DNA of 64,000 nucleotides from Stromatinia cepivora (Eukaryota; Ascomycota; Leotiomycetes; Helotiales; Sclerotiniaceae), in contig RCTD01000034.1 of the NCBI GenBank assembly GCA_014898415.1, positions 1 to 64,000 of the forward strand. The letters run 5' to 3'. The notes beneath the pieces were generated by a model. That model was not told the DNA's origin, ran no database searches, and saw nothing but the letters and a program-made list of their open reading frames with translations. Positions within the stretch are counted from its first letter, which is position 1. Every line of letters begins with the position of its first letter. Position numbers and translations under genes: made by a program. Positions 23,301 to 35,852 of the stretch are shown piece by piece.

Positions 23301-24540
23301 GGATGAATAAAAAACTTATTTTTGAATTTTATCAATAAATAACGATATAATAATCTATTAAAGAATAAAAGAAAGCTAATAAAGAAATATACAAATAAAT
23401 ATTATAATTCCAATACTAATAATTATTTGGTTTAAAAGAATCAATAAAGTATTCACCATAAAAATTATATCTTCCAGTAATTAACGATTTCATATATCAA
23501 ATATATAAATGATTATTCCTTTCTTTACAATTCTCTTTATCTTTTGTTTTGATTAAAAAACCAACAACTTTCGATAACCTTTTTTTTTTCTTTTCTTTAT
23601 CTAATTTATTATTTGAAAAACCTAGCATTAAAGAATCGAATAGATTATTATCATCAAATAAAGAAATCCTTTTTTTTTTCTTTCCTTCATTAAACGATCT
23701 TTATCTCAATAATTACAAATACAGAATTAATAAAACCTTTTAATTATATAATAAAATTCAAGAATAAAATCTATCTCCAAATTACTACCTGAATTTATAA
23801 TAGATAATTAATTATGACAAATAGTAATTCCTTTAATAAAGAGGAATAATTTCTGAAATAAATAATTATATATTATTCTAAAAACAAATTTAATTAAATT
23901 ATATTTCTAAAAATCGATATCTTAATTCGTTATCTATATTGGATTTATTAATTCTTTTTATTCGATTTATTAATCCTTCAAAAGAATATTAGGATTTTCT
24001 TTTGTATTCGACTTTCTCAAAACTTTCTTTTCAACCATTGTTTATCTAATATGATTGAGATTCGTTTGCTTAGTTTTCTTAAACCCCGAAATCTTAAATA
24101 TAATAATGATTAATAAAAACTTAATTAAAAACAAAAACGAAAATGCAAAAAGAGGATCTATATACCTTTAAAAAAATTCATTTATTTTATTTCACCATTA
24201 TGATCAATATATTGTAGTTTAACAATTATATACATTTTCAATTACTACGCTATAGAATCGATTATTCACCTATATTCTTCTAATAAAAAACTTTCTTTTT
24301 ATTATTCAAAATCTTGATTTCGAAGAATATCGTAGGTAATAAATCGAATACTAAAAGAAATTTGCGATTTATATACAATCAAATTCTTCTTTATTTCAAG
24401 GGTACCAAAATCATTTCAGATTTATATACTATATTATTCCTTTGTTAATATCTGCCTATAATCGCTTTGTATATTCATTTACGAATTATATGAATTACTA
24501 TTTTCTATACTTTTCCATTTATTTCAGATCACCTTTCGAT
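23300..24540 (+). mobile_element. B: long 3' untranslated region
   Basis: About 1.2 kb with no recognised domain, aligned in reverse with 7195-7702 and 14326-15060 of element A. One short frame (23549-23743) has poly-Phe runs from T-runs. A conserved spot TTAAACCCCGAAATC lies near 24080. Confidence 0.7.
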
Positions 24541-24550
24541 TTGGGGGGTA
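24538..24550 (+). promoter_or_regulatory. Polypurine tract of B
   Basis: GATTTGGGGGGTA ends directly at the 3' LTR (TGTTACGG). A G-run followed by TA before TGT(C/T)ACG also precedes the 3' LTRs of C and E2. Confidence 0.8.
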
Positions 24551-24859
24551 TGTTACGGAAAGCTTTATAATCCCCTATATCTTATAAAAGATCAAAGTAT
24601 ATATTTTCCAATCAAAATGAAGGATTTATTAGCCTTTATCAATCTACCAATTGATAAAATGATCCTGATATCCTAGTAAATAAAGATCTAATCTAATTAA
24701 GGTGTATATCGGTTAAATAATCATTTATTTATTCTATATATATAGTTCTTGATTTATATAATTAAGGACAAATCATTCAATTCTTTTACTCTACTAATCA
24801 TGTATACCACCTATTCCCCGATCCCTGAAAGTGCTCTGTAATCATACTATCCCGTGATA
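24551..24859 (+). repeat. 3' LTR of B
   Basis: Starts TGTTACGGAAAGC, ends ACTATCCCGTGATA, 309 bp. Followed by the TSD TATAG. More A+T-shifted in its first half than in its last 60 bases, which keep CCCCGATCCCTGAAAGTGCT. Confidence 0.92.
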
Positions 24860-25066
24860 TATAGAAACTTGATTTTGATTTTTCCGAAATATTATTATCA
24901 GGAATAGTGTATTTACTGTTCCATTTGTTGTTTTGAATTTCTTAGCAATCTTTTTAATATATATATTATAGATTAATTATAGCTTTTTCTTGGATCGATT
25001 ACAAAGTATATATATATTTAAAAACTATTTAATATTTCTCAGATCTTGTAATTCATATACAACTTT
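24860..25066 (-). mobile_element. A: RT fragment between B and C
   Basis: Collinear continuation of A in reverse; aligns with 21740-21950 of B (TTTCGGAAAAATCA-type segment and the ELQDL region of RT). Bounded by the TSDs of B (TATAG) and of C (ACTTT, 25062-25066). Confidence 0.88.
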
Positions 25067-25218
25067 TGTCACGAGATACACGTGATCGCGTCCGATCGGG
25101 CTAGTACGGTATTAAACTTCGAACCGATTATATATATATAGCTTTATAGTATTCTCTCTTTAACTCTATAGCTTTTAATTCTAAGGTTGATTTTTAAACA
25201 TTTGTTAAATTCGTTATA
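25067..25218 (+). repeat. 5' LTR of C
   Basis: Begins TGTCACGAGATACACGTGAT, ends AAATTCGTTATA; 152 bp (two more bases of a TA run than the 3' LTR). Its first 60 bases are almost unmutated (CGATCGGGCTAGTACGG) while the end is A+T-shifted. Confidence 0.9.
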
Positions 25219-25749
25219 TTATTAAAAGCTTTTCCAGATAAGAAATGGAATAATATTTGTATATACTTATATATATTCTATTTGCTTCTATTTAGGCATA
25301 TACTCTTACTTTTTCGTCTGTATATAGATCTTTTTGATATTATTCGAAGATGTTGTTTTTTTTCTTACCCTTAATTTCTAAGTTATAGATTACAATTTGA
25401 TAAATCTTGCGATTGCAGAACTTTGTAGCGAAATGATTCATTAATAGAATAAAATCTCATTCCTATATTCTTTGATTCTCAAATACATTTTTGTTGCTTA
25501 TATTCTTTCTTATTCGAAACTCTTTTTCTTTGATCTTGAAAAGTTCAATAATAGTTCTCAAAAGTTCGATATCTGATTTCTTTCGATTCGAGCGAAACTA
25601 CAAATAGATGGTATTACGATTGATAACTTTATAGTTCAATTTTATTATATTTATTTCAATTTCGAATCTCATATACAAATTATAATACTATTTCAGCTTT
25701 TTTCTTTTAATCAAAACATTCCTTTAAATTATACAACAATCCTAAATCA

Positions 25750-26524
25750 ATTTATATATATTTACAATAATCCGAATAAAATTCAAGAAACCGAAGATAA
25801 ATTATTCATTTTCAAATAAGGAATCGATTCTCTATATACCTATATTGCAAAATTCGAAAGAATTCTTTACAAAACCAAAGATCAGAATTGGCCTGATTTG
25901 AATAAGATTTCAACCTTTTGTCATGGATTTAATATTATTTTTAGAAATTATTTTTCTCAATAGTTTTCTCTTTTTTGTTTTTATTCCGATTTTGTTCAAA
26001 TTATATAATAATTAGTTATTCGTATAGCGAATGGATTCCCTATATTATCCTATTCTAGTAAGTCTAAAACCCTATATATATTGCAGAATCCATCCTACTT
26101 TTGGAACTACAATTCAATGGATATTAGTAATCTTAATATTATTAATACCTTTAACTCTTTTGATGCTTAATCGAACAAATCCGATTGTATCTTAATTCTA
26201 CTCTATATACAAATACCCGAGTTTTCCCTTTTTAAAAGAACTCTTTTGTATAAGCAAAATAAATGTATATAATATAGAAGTATCTTTCATTGAATATAAA
26301 CCTATCCATTAAATCTATATTAAGGAATTCGAGATCAATAAAAACCTGTTCTAATTATTATATTGATTATTAAATCTGAAAACAATAATGATAAAGATCT
26401 AGAAGAGATGATCAATAACCGATATTTTGAAGATCGCTTGAAGGAGGTATATGGTATAATGGATATATATTCGTTGGCTGTAATGCATATTTCGCATCAG
26501 GTATTTTTAGAAAAAGATGATTAA
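25750..26524 (+). pseudogene. C: Gag-like protein (broken) with intact tail
   Basis: From about 25800 the plus strand reads SLYTYIAKFERILYKTKDQ, NWPDLNKISTFCHGFNII and RNYFSQ, resembling the core of retrotransposon Gag proteins (a helix-rich segment with 'F...L...' spacing). Stops interrupt it at likely former Gln codons. A clean stretch at 26381-26524 ends the frame: LEEMINNRYFEDRLKEVYGI, then AVMHISHQVFLEKDD and TAA. No zinc knuckle was found. I infer Gag from position in a short LTR element and general character; the family cannot be named. Confidence 0.55.
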
Positions 26525-26579
26525 TGATTATTTTGTATTTAATTCATTCATTTAAAATAAATTCGAAGCGAATTCTTCA

Positions 26580-26593
26580 GAAGGGGGGGGTAA
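26580..26593 (+). promoter_or_regulatory. Polypurine tract of C
   Basis: AGAAGGGGGGGGTAA immediately before the 3' LTR; the longest G-run of the window (eight). Confidence 0.85.
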
Positions 26594-26743
26594 TGTTACG
26601 AGATACATGTGATCGTGTCCAATCGGGTTAATACGGTATTAAACTTCGAACCGATTATATATATAGCTTTGTAGCATTCTCTCTTTAGCTCTGTAGCTTT
26701 TAATTCTAAGGTTGATCTCTAAACGTTTGTTGGGTTTGTCACA
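26594..26743 (+). repeat. 3' LTR of C
   Basis: Begins TGTTACGAGATACATGTGAT, ends GGGTTTGTCACA; 150 bp, followed by ACTTT. It differs from the 5' LTR mainly by C/T and G/A changes. Confidence 0.9.
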
Positions 26744-28740
26744 ACTTTGATTCTTTCAATAATCTTTATAATAATTGATTCGTTTTTTTTATAATAAATA
26801 ATCTGAATATCGTTTACAAAGAAAAGAATTATAATAATATATTTTAGATTAATATATAAATATAATTCCTTTTTGTATTATACTAATTCTAGTTTCTCGA
26901 ATATCCAAATGAAATTTTTAAATTATATAATTAGGGAATCTTATAGACTATATAAAACTCAATCAATTATAATATTTTTGTTTAAAATCTTATATCTATT
27001 AGATAAATAATATATAATTGAAATACCAAAAGGATCATATAGAATATTAACAAAAGTATTGATTATATTATATTACTTTGTTTCGAAATTATATTTAATA
27101 ATAATTGTTAATACAATTCGGAATAATCGGTTTATTAATATAACAATATAAATAATCTCAATAATACTTTTAATTTAAAGATCTCTTTATATTATTAAAT
27201 ATAAATAACAATAAATAATTAAATCTTAATCATTATATTTATATATAAATATTTATTGAAAGGAAATCGGTTTTGTAGATTCCAATCCAAAATCGATTTT
27301 ATATTAAGTTTTCCTAATCTTAAAATTATTAATTTCAAAATCGCAATCCTATTTGAATCAATATTCTATTTAATAATCTTCTAATTAATAATAAAAACAA
27401 AGTAATTTTGGAATTATAAATATATAAATTCAAAGAAATAGTATTGCCTATAATCTATTGATTATAGATTAGATAAAAAGCAATAATAGTTTTGCTTCAA
27501 TTCCAATAATGATTATATTATGAATTATTACAAATTGAAAATACTTTTTTATATTATTCATTCCTTATTGATCAAGCCAGAATATAAAATGAAAATTGTT
27601 TAAATAAAGTAAACCTATTAAACCTATCCTTTGAAATATAATAGTTCCTATATAGAATTTAATATTAAGATCGTTCCTTTAATAATATTACTGTATATAT
27701 AATTGCTTTTATATATATACTAGTAACTCTAAGATACAAAAGTTAAATGATTCCTGGAAAAGAGGTAATTCTGAATAGTAATTATATAATTGAAACTTAA
27801 ATGGATTGATTTGAACCCTGAATATTTCAATCCTTATAATACGAGTTTTCTTAAGTATCTATTTGAAATTATAAATCCGCAAATCTTTTATAAATTGATT
27901 AAATAAATATATAGGGTATAACAATCTTTATAATAACTGGATTTCCTTTACAGAATACTTTGATTAATTATTCCAATATATATATTTCCTTTTAGAATAT
28001 TAAAATTGATCGATTAGAATAATCTTTGAATTATTTTTATATATACTACAAAGAACTTTGATAATATAATCAATAGATTTATATTCTATATTCTTTATAT
28101 CAATATATTTGATGAAATCAGGATCTATATTATTGTTATAAATATTTTTTTGAATAATATTAATATCTTTATTCGCAAAATATAATTGCTTTTTAATGAA
28201 AGAATTAACTTTTCCAATTTCTTCAATAGAAGGATCAATCAATACTTATATATCTTTATTGTATATCTTATCTTCATTATCTGAAGAATTAAATAGATTA
28301 GATAATCCTAAATCAACTTTTTTATTTTTATTATTATTCTTCAGATTTATATTTATTTTCGAGATTAATTCATTTGTAAATAATAGATCTGAAATATACT
28401 TAATAAATGAATTAAAGGCTTTTCGATTTATAAAAATAAATAGATAAATAAAGTTTTTATAATTGTTCTCATTTTGAATAATTATTTTATTCATTTCAAT
28501 ATAATCTTATAGATCAAAGATTTTAACAAATTGCTTAAACTCTTTTATAATATGAATATCGATTATTCGATTAATAGAATTTATATAATAAATAAATTCT
28601 TTATTAAATATTATATTTCGAATAATAATAACTTTATCGAATTTGGATATCTATATATAATAGATCAATATACTTAAAATATAATTTATTAAATATTTAA
28701 TATATACTCAAGAATTAGTTTTGTATTATTTCTTATTAAT
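26744..28740 (-). pseudogene. A: copia RT and linker
   Basis: Reversed match to B 19560-21740, without the solo LTR: at 27370-27400 the sequence runs straight through the empty site. It includes the 82-codon open minus-strand stretch 28246-28494 (YLFIFINRKAFNSFIKYISD), the counterpart of B 19810-20058. RT motifs are eroded. The plus-strand frame 28196-28447 is a shadow. The start of the piece carries the TSD of C. Confidence 0.78.
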
Positions 28741-31595
28741 TCCAATTTCTTTATTTTATTCAAAAGATAAATTCAATATTTATATTTATAAATTCCATTT
28801 CAATTAAAACAAAAATTATTAAATATTTTCTTTGTAAATAAGGGATTATTTTTGTGAAGATAATTATAAAACTATATATCGAATATTTTATTGAACAATT
28901 TGAAGGATTTGATTTTCAAAGAACTTATATTATATAGATAAATAGCAATTTGTATTATTTTCATTTACAATTTATCCGGTAAATCTATTATAATCTATAT
29001 TTTTATTTATTTTGTAATTATTTTTTATTCTATATATTTTGATCCTTTATTGAGTTTATATATATAAGATAAAGATAATTCGAATTCGATATTTTTTTGT
29101 TTGATCTATTTCTCAAATAATATTGCTTTTATAATTCCAATAATAAATATATTATTATCTTATTTGATTATTATAATCATTAAATTGTATTTATAATGAA
29201 TTTAAACTATAAAGCTTTGAATGATTACAAATATTTCGTTATATGTTTTGTAATAAATTGAATATAAAAAGATTTTGCTATAATATATTTCTTTGATTAA
29301 TAAAAACTATAATATATTATTATATTCTTTATCGAAATCAAAAAAATCCTATTGGATTTTGTAAAAAGATTGAAATAATTGATAATTATTTGGAGTACAA
29401 GAAATGATTTGTTTTATATAAATATAAATATAATCGATATAATTGAAACAAATAATATTTTTTATTTTAATATTTTATATTATAAATATTAAATATTCAA
29501 AAACTTCCTTCCCCAAATACTTGAAATGTTTATATTATATTTTATTTATATCTTTTTTTGAAAAAAATGGATTATAAAAATAATAAAATACTTTATTTAT
29601 TTTTTTATTTATTATTGAATATATTATAAAAGGATTGTTTATAGGAATAGATAAAAAAATACTCGAATAAATAGAAAATGATTTGTATTTTAAAAATACA
29701 AGATTTTTAATATAAATGTATTAAACAATTATTATATTATTTATATAATCTCTTTTATGAAGAATATAATTATATTTTGAGAATTATAGATTAATTTTCT
29801 TCAATTGAATCTCCGAAACGATATTGATATAAAAATTAGGGATGAATATTATATTATTTAAGATTAGATTATTATTAAGGTAATTTTCTTTTTTGATGAT
29901 CTTTTTGATAATATAAATTCTATATTTTAGGATTTGGAACCTGAAAATGTTTGTTTCTATAAAATCATTAGGATTAGATAATCGATATCGATGATTATCT
30001 AATAAAGATATATTATTTATAATATATATAATATTATAATTATCAAATAAAATGTTATTAAATAAATAATATACTTTTATTATTGTAAAGTATATCTTTG
30101 ATTAATTATATTGAATATCTAAAATAATAATATTAATTGAAGATTCTAAAAGATTAATAGAATTTTTCATTCATTTCCTTTTGATCCAATCAAAATGAAA
30201 TTGTTTTTATAAATACAATTTTGCTCGATCCCTAATTGTTTGTAATTCATTTTCGTTAAATATCTTTTTGAATAATGGATTGATTTTTCTGATAAATATT
30301 AATTTTATAATTTTATAATTATATATAATATAATTATAATCAATTCCATTATTTTATTCAGATTCAGTTCTACAAGGATATTTCTAGATTTTCTTGATCT
30401 CTTAATTGCTTTCAAAATTGATATTCTTTTTATTCTTCTTAAACTTTTTATTGTTTTAAAAAGAGGTAAATATAAAATATATTTCTTTTTTAGTTTTTAG
30501 GGAAATAGAATCCTGGAAGATTAATTCTTCAAAAATATCTTCAAATTGTTTGAATGAGAAATTAAGTAATTCAAATTGATTATTCATTTCGATTTATATA
30601 ATTATAATATTTATTTAAATTGAAAGTATTCTAATATTAATAATTTGTAGAAAAGTATTAATAATAATTTCATTTTGTATTTCAATAATCTTATATATAA
30701 AAACTTTAATATAAACTATAATTCAATCCTTATACTATTTGATAGAATCAATTCTATCAAACAAAGTTTGTATTAGAACAAATTAATATTCTTGTAATAT
30801 TGTAAGCTTAATAATAGTTATTATAGATATAAACTTTTTTTTGAATATATTGATAATCGTTTTGAATAGAAGAGCTGTAGTACTTTGATTGAAAATGAAT
30901 AATTTTATAAGATATATTTAATCAATTAACGATTCGATTCATTTATAAATATCCCGGAAAGCTTTATGATTCTATATATATTCTTGTTATCGGTATCGAT
31001 ATTTCAATTGGAGAGAAACAAATTCGAAAAAGATTTCTTGGAAAATAATTAGGAATAGAATAATAGATTTATTAGAAATGAATTCTAATATATTATTATT
31101 AGAATCTTTTATCTTTGTATTTTTATTAATACCTTTTCTAAATTGAATTATTATAAGATATTTTAAGAATTCCTTTTGATATTGAATTTGTTTCTTTTAA
31201 TTATATTTGGCTTAGAAATCGATAACAAAAGATAAAATAGATGATTTGATTAAAAACTAATTGATTTAAATATAGATAAGCTTATTTATTAAATCGAAAC
31301 TTGAAATGGATATTATTGATATAAAAACAAATGGATTGTTTTCTGGATTGATTGAATTCCAGATTCCTTGAATTTGATATTTATTTTTCAAATATAGATA
31401 TTATTCTGATCATTAAGTATAGATTATAAAAAGAAGATTGTTTTGATTCTTTGTTATATTAAATGAAAATAATTAAATTAATATAAATATTGAATTATAG
31501 ATAAAATAGAAATGATATTTAAGAATAATCCTTTGAGTATTTAGTAATCATTGAATAGGAAGTTATATAGATTTAAAAACTATCAGATTTATAAT
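28740..31595 (-). pseudogene. A: copia gag, protease and integrase
   Basis: Reversed, collinear match to B 16705-19560. The GAG-pre-integrase segment falls at about 29815-29885 and the integrase core at about 28745-29560. The gag part (30100-31450) shares the stretch around 30955-31060 with B 17220-17340. Stops are dense and no long frame remains. It ends at the 5' LTR with the degraded primer-binding site (31578-31595). Confidence 0.75.
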
Positions 31596-31904
31596 TATCA
31601 TAGAATAGTATAATTACAAAGCATTTTTAGGGATCGGGAAATAAGTAGTATATATAATTAGTAGAATAAAAGAATTGAATGATTTACTCTTGATTATATA
31701 AATCAAGAATTGTATATATAGAATAAATAAATGATTATCTAACCGATATATACCTTAATTAGGCTAGATCTTTGTTTATTAGAATATCAGAATCATTTTA
31801 TCAAATAATAGATTGGTAAAAGCTAGTAGATCCTTTATTCCGATTGGAAAGTATACGCTTTGATTTTTCATAAGGTACAGGGGATCACAGGGCTTTCCGT
31901 GACA
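31596..31904 (-). repeat. 5' LTR of A
   Basis: 309 bp, from TATCATAGAATAG to GGGCTTTCCGTGACA, followed by the TSD TCTAT at 31905-31909. Its right 50 bases (minus-strand 5' end) are well preserved; the rest is strongly mutated. Confidence 0.92.
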
Positions 31905-33719
31905 TCTATTGATAATTATATTGATGATTGATAGATAAATTATATAAAAATTCCTTTTTGAATATCCTTAATATAATTATATATTTTGAATATCAATATA
32001 ATATAGTTTTATAATAATTTATTCGTTTTATCAATTATTAATTTAATTAATTATTAATTATTGTAGAAGATCGTTATAGGTTTTTTCATTATTAGATCGA
32101 TTTTCTTCAAGAAATGTAAAGTTATTATAATTTCTTTTGATAAATATTCAATTTCAAAAAGCTTTGTTTCAATAATCGCAATGATTATAATATCTTGTTT
32201 AGAAGCTTTTTATATAATTAAATTATCAAAAAGAGATATAATGTATTTTTAAAATGATCGATGAATATCTGAATCATTTATAAAAAAAGTATTTGAGAAG
32301 ATAAGAAATTGTAGTATTTAATTATCGCTATATTGAATTATAAGAAATCTTATATTCCAGAAATATTATAAATAATAATCAATAATTTTCATATAATTGT
32401 TCAATAAATTGATCAAATAATGATTCAATTACGAAATAGCAAATGATATATTTATTCTTATAGTAATTATAATATATAATATTGATTCTATTTTCTCTTA
32501 ATATATTTTAATAATATATATAAAAACTTAATCCTGATTTTTCTGAAATATTATTATTGAAAATGATATACTTATTGTTCTGTTTGTTATTTTAAATTTC
32601 TTAATAATCTTATTAATATATATATTATAAACTAATTATAACTTTTTTTAGATTGATTATAAAGTATATATATATTTAAAAATTATTTAGTGTTTCCTAA
32701 ATCTTGTAGTTTATATATAATTTTGATTTCTTTAATAATTTTTATAATAATTAATTCGTTTTTCTTTTGGTAAATGATTTGAATATTGTTTATAAAGAAA
32801 AGAATTATAATGATTTATTTTGGGTCAATATATAAATATAATTCTTTTTTATATTATATTAATCCCAATTTTTCGAATATTCAAATGAAATCTCTAAATT
32901 ATATAATTAGGGAATCTTGTAGACTATACAAAGCTCGATCGATTATAATATTTTTGTTTGGGATTTTATATTTATTAGATAGATAATATAAAATTGAAAT
33001 ATCAAAGGGATTGTATAGAATATTGATGAAAATATTGATTATATTGTATTGTTTGATTTCAAGATTATATTTAATGATAATTATTATTATGATTTGAAAG
33101 GATTAATTTATTAATATAATAATATAAATAATCTTAATAATACTTTTAATCTGAAGATCTCTTTGTATTATTAAATATAAATAATAATAAATGATTAGAT
33201 CTTGATTCTTGTCTTTATATATAAATATTTATTAAAGGGGGATCGATTTTATATATTTTGATTTAGAATCGATTTCATATCAGATTTTTCCAATCTTAAA
33301 GTTATTAATCTTAAAATCGTAATCTTGTTTGAATCAATATTCTATTTGATGATTTTTTAATTAATAATAAAAACAAAGTAACTTTGAATCTATAAATATA
33401 TGAATTCAAGGAAATAATATTGTTTATAATCTATTGATTATAAATCAAATAAAAAATAATAATCGTTTTGTTTTAATTCCAATAATAATTATATTATAAA
33501 TTATTATAAAGTGAAAATATTTCTTTATATTATTTATCCTTTATTGATTAGACCAGAATATAGAATGAAAGTTGTTTAAATAGAATAAATCTATTGAATT
33601 TATTCTTTAAAATATAATGATTTTTATATAAAATCCAGTATTGGGATTGCTTTTTTAATGATATTGTTGTATATATAATTGTCTTTATATATATATATTG
33701 ATTACTTTGAAATACAAGA
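31905..33719 (-). pseudogene. D (right part): copia RNase H and RT
   Basis: Element D resumes after A. It matches A 15785-16395 (RNase H, with the same TTATTAGATCGAT and ATTTCTTTTGATA segments) and then the RT region, including the empty site of the B solo LTR near 33355. Minus-strand RNase H lies at 31905-32300 and RT at about 32540-33700. The plus-strand 66-codon frame 32786-32986 is a shadow. D is cut at 33719 by E1; its gag, integrase and 5' LTR are not in the window. Confidence 0.82.
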
Positions 33720-34001
33720 TGTCACGAATCGCGAACCACAGGAGGCTAATCATATGATACCTCTTATCTCCCATGACAAAGGGTGAGCTGATCGTCTATA
33801 TATATATATTGTGATTTATGTGATTTAGTATAGTAAAATGATGACCCTAATAATATATATATACGATCCTGCAATCTACAAATAAATATTTGTATATATA
33901 TATCTAATTGCTTTTTATAAATTATAATTCTTCAATTATAAATTCTAAGGAATATAATTAATTTTGTTTATTCAGCTTTATTACAGTTTTTATATATTAT
34001 A
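33720..34001 (+). repeat. 5' LTR of E1 (282 bp)
   Basis: Starts TGTCACGAATCGCGAACCAC and ends TTTTATATATTATA (mutated TTTTGTGCATCACA of E2). The first 80 bases keep a normal composition; the remainder, with TA runs at 33800-33813 and 33863-33874, is strongly mutated. Confidence 0.88.
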
Positions 34002-35560
34002 TTATTTATAATTTATTATAAATATTTGATTATCTGATGGTTTCTCAAAAATATTTCATTTTAATAATATCTTTTTAGATGAACTTTTATGAATGTTATA
34101 TTCAAAGAAAGAAGATTTATTCCGATTTAATCGATAAAGATATAAATCTTTTTAAAAGTATATTATCATTTTTATAATACAACGAACTTTATTTCCTGTA
34201 TATTCCAAATTTTCGAAAATTTATTCTGAGGAGCCTTTTTTTTCTTTTTAATTATTTCAATAACTCTTTAAAGAAAATATAAATACAGATTTAAATAATA
34301 TTATTATTAGAAGAAAGAAAACTGATAAAGAAAAGATTGTAATATATAAAATCGATGTTTTTAGTAATTCAATTGTTTTTTTTCATTTATTATTATAATT
34401 ATAAAATCTTTATATAATAATTATAAATTTGAAAGAGAAGAATCGATAATTGAAAATTATGATAACGATAAATTCTACAATAATATAATCTTCTTTTGAA
34501 TTTTAAATGATATTAATATAAATATTTAGATTAATAATAATATTTGGGATTTCCTTTATTCCTTTAATTGAAAACGAAGGATTTTCCCTTAAACAAATCC
34601 AAAGATCTCAAAATCAAAGAAAACTTTGATTAGATAATCTAATCACTCGAAGCTTTCTAATAGTTCTTTTTTCTTTTCAGAAAATGACGATTTATATAAT
34701 AATCAGGGATCTTTTTATTCAAAAAGTTAATCTAATCGATCAAGATTATATTCCTGTATTAATTATAGTTTATATTAGAGTATATATATATTAAAGTTTA
34801 TAAATCTTATTATTAAATTTAATGATGATATTGAATCTAAAGTTAGTTTGTAGTAATTATTAATTATAAAATAATTTGAGTTATATATTATATTATTTAA
34901 AAATGAAATATAATATTGTATATATATAATCAATCAAATCGAATCAGGAATATAAATATATTATTATACTTTTTATATATATAAGTACTTTGATTTATTG
35001 TATTCGAATTGATTGAATAATTTGTAATGATTTATTCGAATCCGATTGAAATCGATTATATTTATTCTCAATACGAGATATAAATTATATCCAATATAAT
35101 TCGATATAGTAATTTCTTAGAATGTGATAGGAAATTCAGATTATTTATTATCTAAATAAAAATCATCAATAATAAAATCCTATTTAAAGATTTCGAATAA
35201 AAGATTTCTGATTCTTTTTTGTAAATAATAATAATATCTATTAAGGATTATAAGATTATAAAAGAATTTGTAAATATACTTATTAAAATAAATCAAAATG
35301 AAATTTCATTATAAAAATAAAATCGATATTATATTAAATAAAATACTTTTATAATTATTTATAAATTAATAATTATTACAAATCCCTTACAATTCTCTCG
35401 AAGTTTTAACAACTCCAATTTTGAAATTTCTGTATTTCCGAAACCATTTCTATTTTGGAATACTTTTCCCGGATATACAAACTCTATTGTATTTAATAAC
35501 TATTCGAATTCCAAATATCCACTATCTTCTTTTCTTCTAAAATAATATATATATTAATAT
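33720..35560 (+). mobile_element. E1: 5' part of a gypsy element (LTR plus gag region)
   Basis: Begins with a 282-bp LTR (33720-34001). The interior aligns, in reverse, with 58700-60228 of E2, so it is the 5' end of the same gypsy family in the opposite orientation. The coding content should be gag; stops are dense and no domain is readable. F1 interrupts it at 35560, a 15-bp remnant of E1 follows F1 (46294-46308), and H cuts it again. The preceding five bases (CAAGA) would be the TSD, but the right end is outside the window. Confidence 0.85.
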
Positions 35561-35852
35561 TGTAAGAAAGTTGGGATATCAAGGCCTAACACATAGCTAG
35601 TTCGTAATCATATGATTATATGACTCTTTGTAATTAAATATAAGAAAAAACTCTGTTCCCCTTTTCTTGAAAGAAATCAATCGTTTTTCCATTAATCTTT
35701 TTGTATTTTATTTGTATATAATTCAAATCATTGTTTAAATCTATTAATTTTACTACTTGAAGTTTCTATAATATAATCTGTTCAATTCCAATTCCCATTT
35801 CCTTTTGTAATATATTATTGGGATATATATATCTCGATTTATCTTTTTCATA
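35561..35852 (+). repeat. 5' LTR of F1
   Basis: Starts TGTAAGAAAGTTGGGATATC, ends ATCTTTTTCATA. 292 bp like the 3' LTR and the solo copy at 50768-51059. Confidence 0.92.

Larger units (their letters stand above)
16396..24859 (+). mobile_element. B: Ty1/copia element, 8464 bp, inserted in A
   Basis: Plus-strand copia element, opposite in orientation to its host A although of the same family. LTRs of 309 bp lie at 16396-16704 and 24551-24859; the TSD TATAG is at 16391-16395 and 24860-24864. Domain order gag, protease, GAG-pre-integrase, integrase, RT, RNase H is the copia order, and all are in one frame (codon starts at positions with remainder 1 modulo 3) interrupted by stops. A 166-bp solo LTR with its 5-bp duplication (171 bp in all) keeps that frame. 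Confidence 0.93.
25067..26743 (+). mobile_element. C: non-autonomous, gag-only LTR element, 1677 bp
   Basis: Bounded by LTRs 25067-25218 and 26594-26743 and TSD ACTTT (25062-25066, 26744-26748). LTR ends are TGT(C/T)ACGAG and GTCACA. The 1375-bp interior has space only for a Gag-like protein; no protease, RT, RNase H or integrase motif is present. A G8 polypurine tract precedes the 3' LTR. Such elements rely on enzymes of a full-length relative in trans. H at 46309 is a second member. Confidence 0.88.
6868..31904 (-). mobile_element. A: complete but interrupted Ty1/copia element
   Basis: Minus-strand copia element with 309-bp LTRs at 6868-7176 (3') and 31596-31904 (5') and TSD TCTAT at 6863-6867 and 31905-31909. 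Its own sequence is in four internal pieces: 7177-7702, 14326-16395, 24860-25066 and 26744-31595. They are separated by G1, B and C, each flanked by its own TSD, and joining the pieces gives a collinear match to element B. It is heavily RIP-mutated and incapable of coding. It inserted into element D. Confidence 0.92.
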
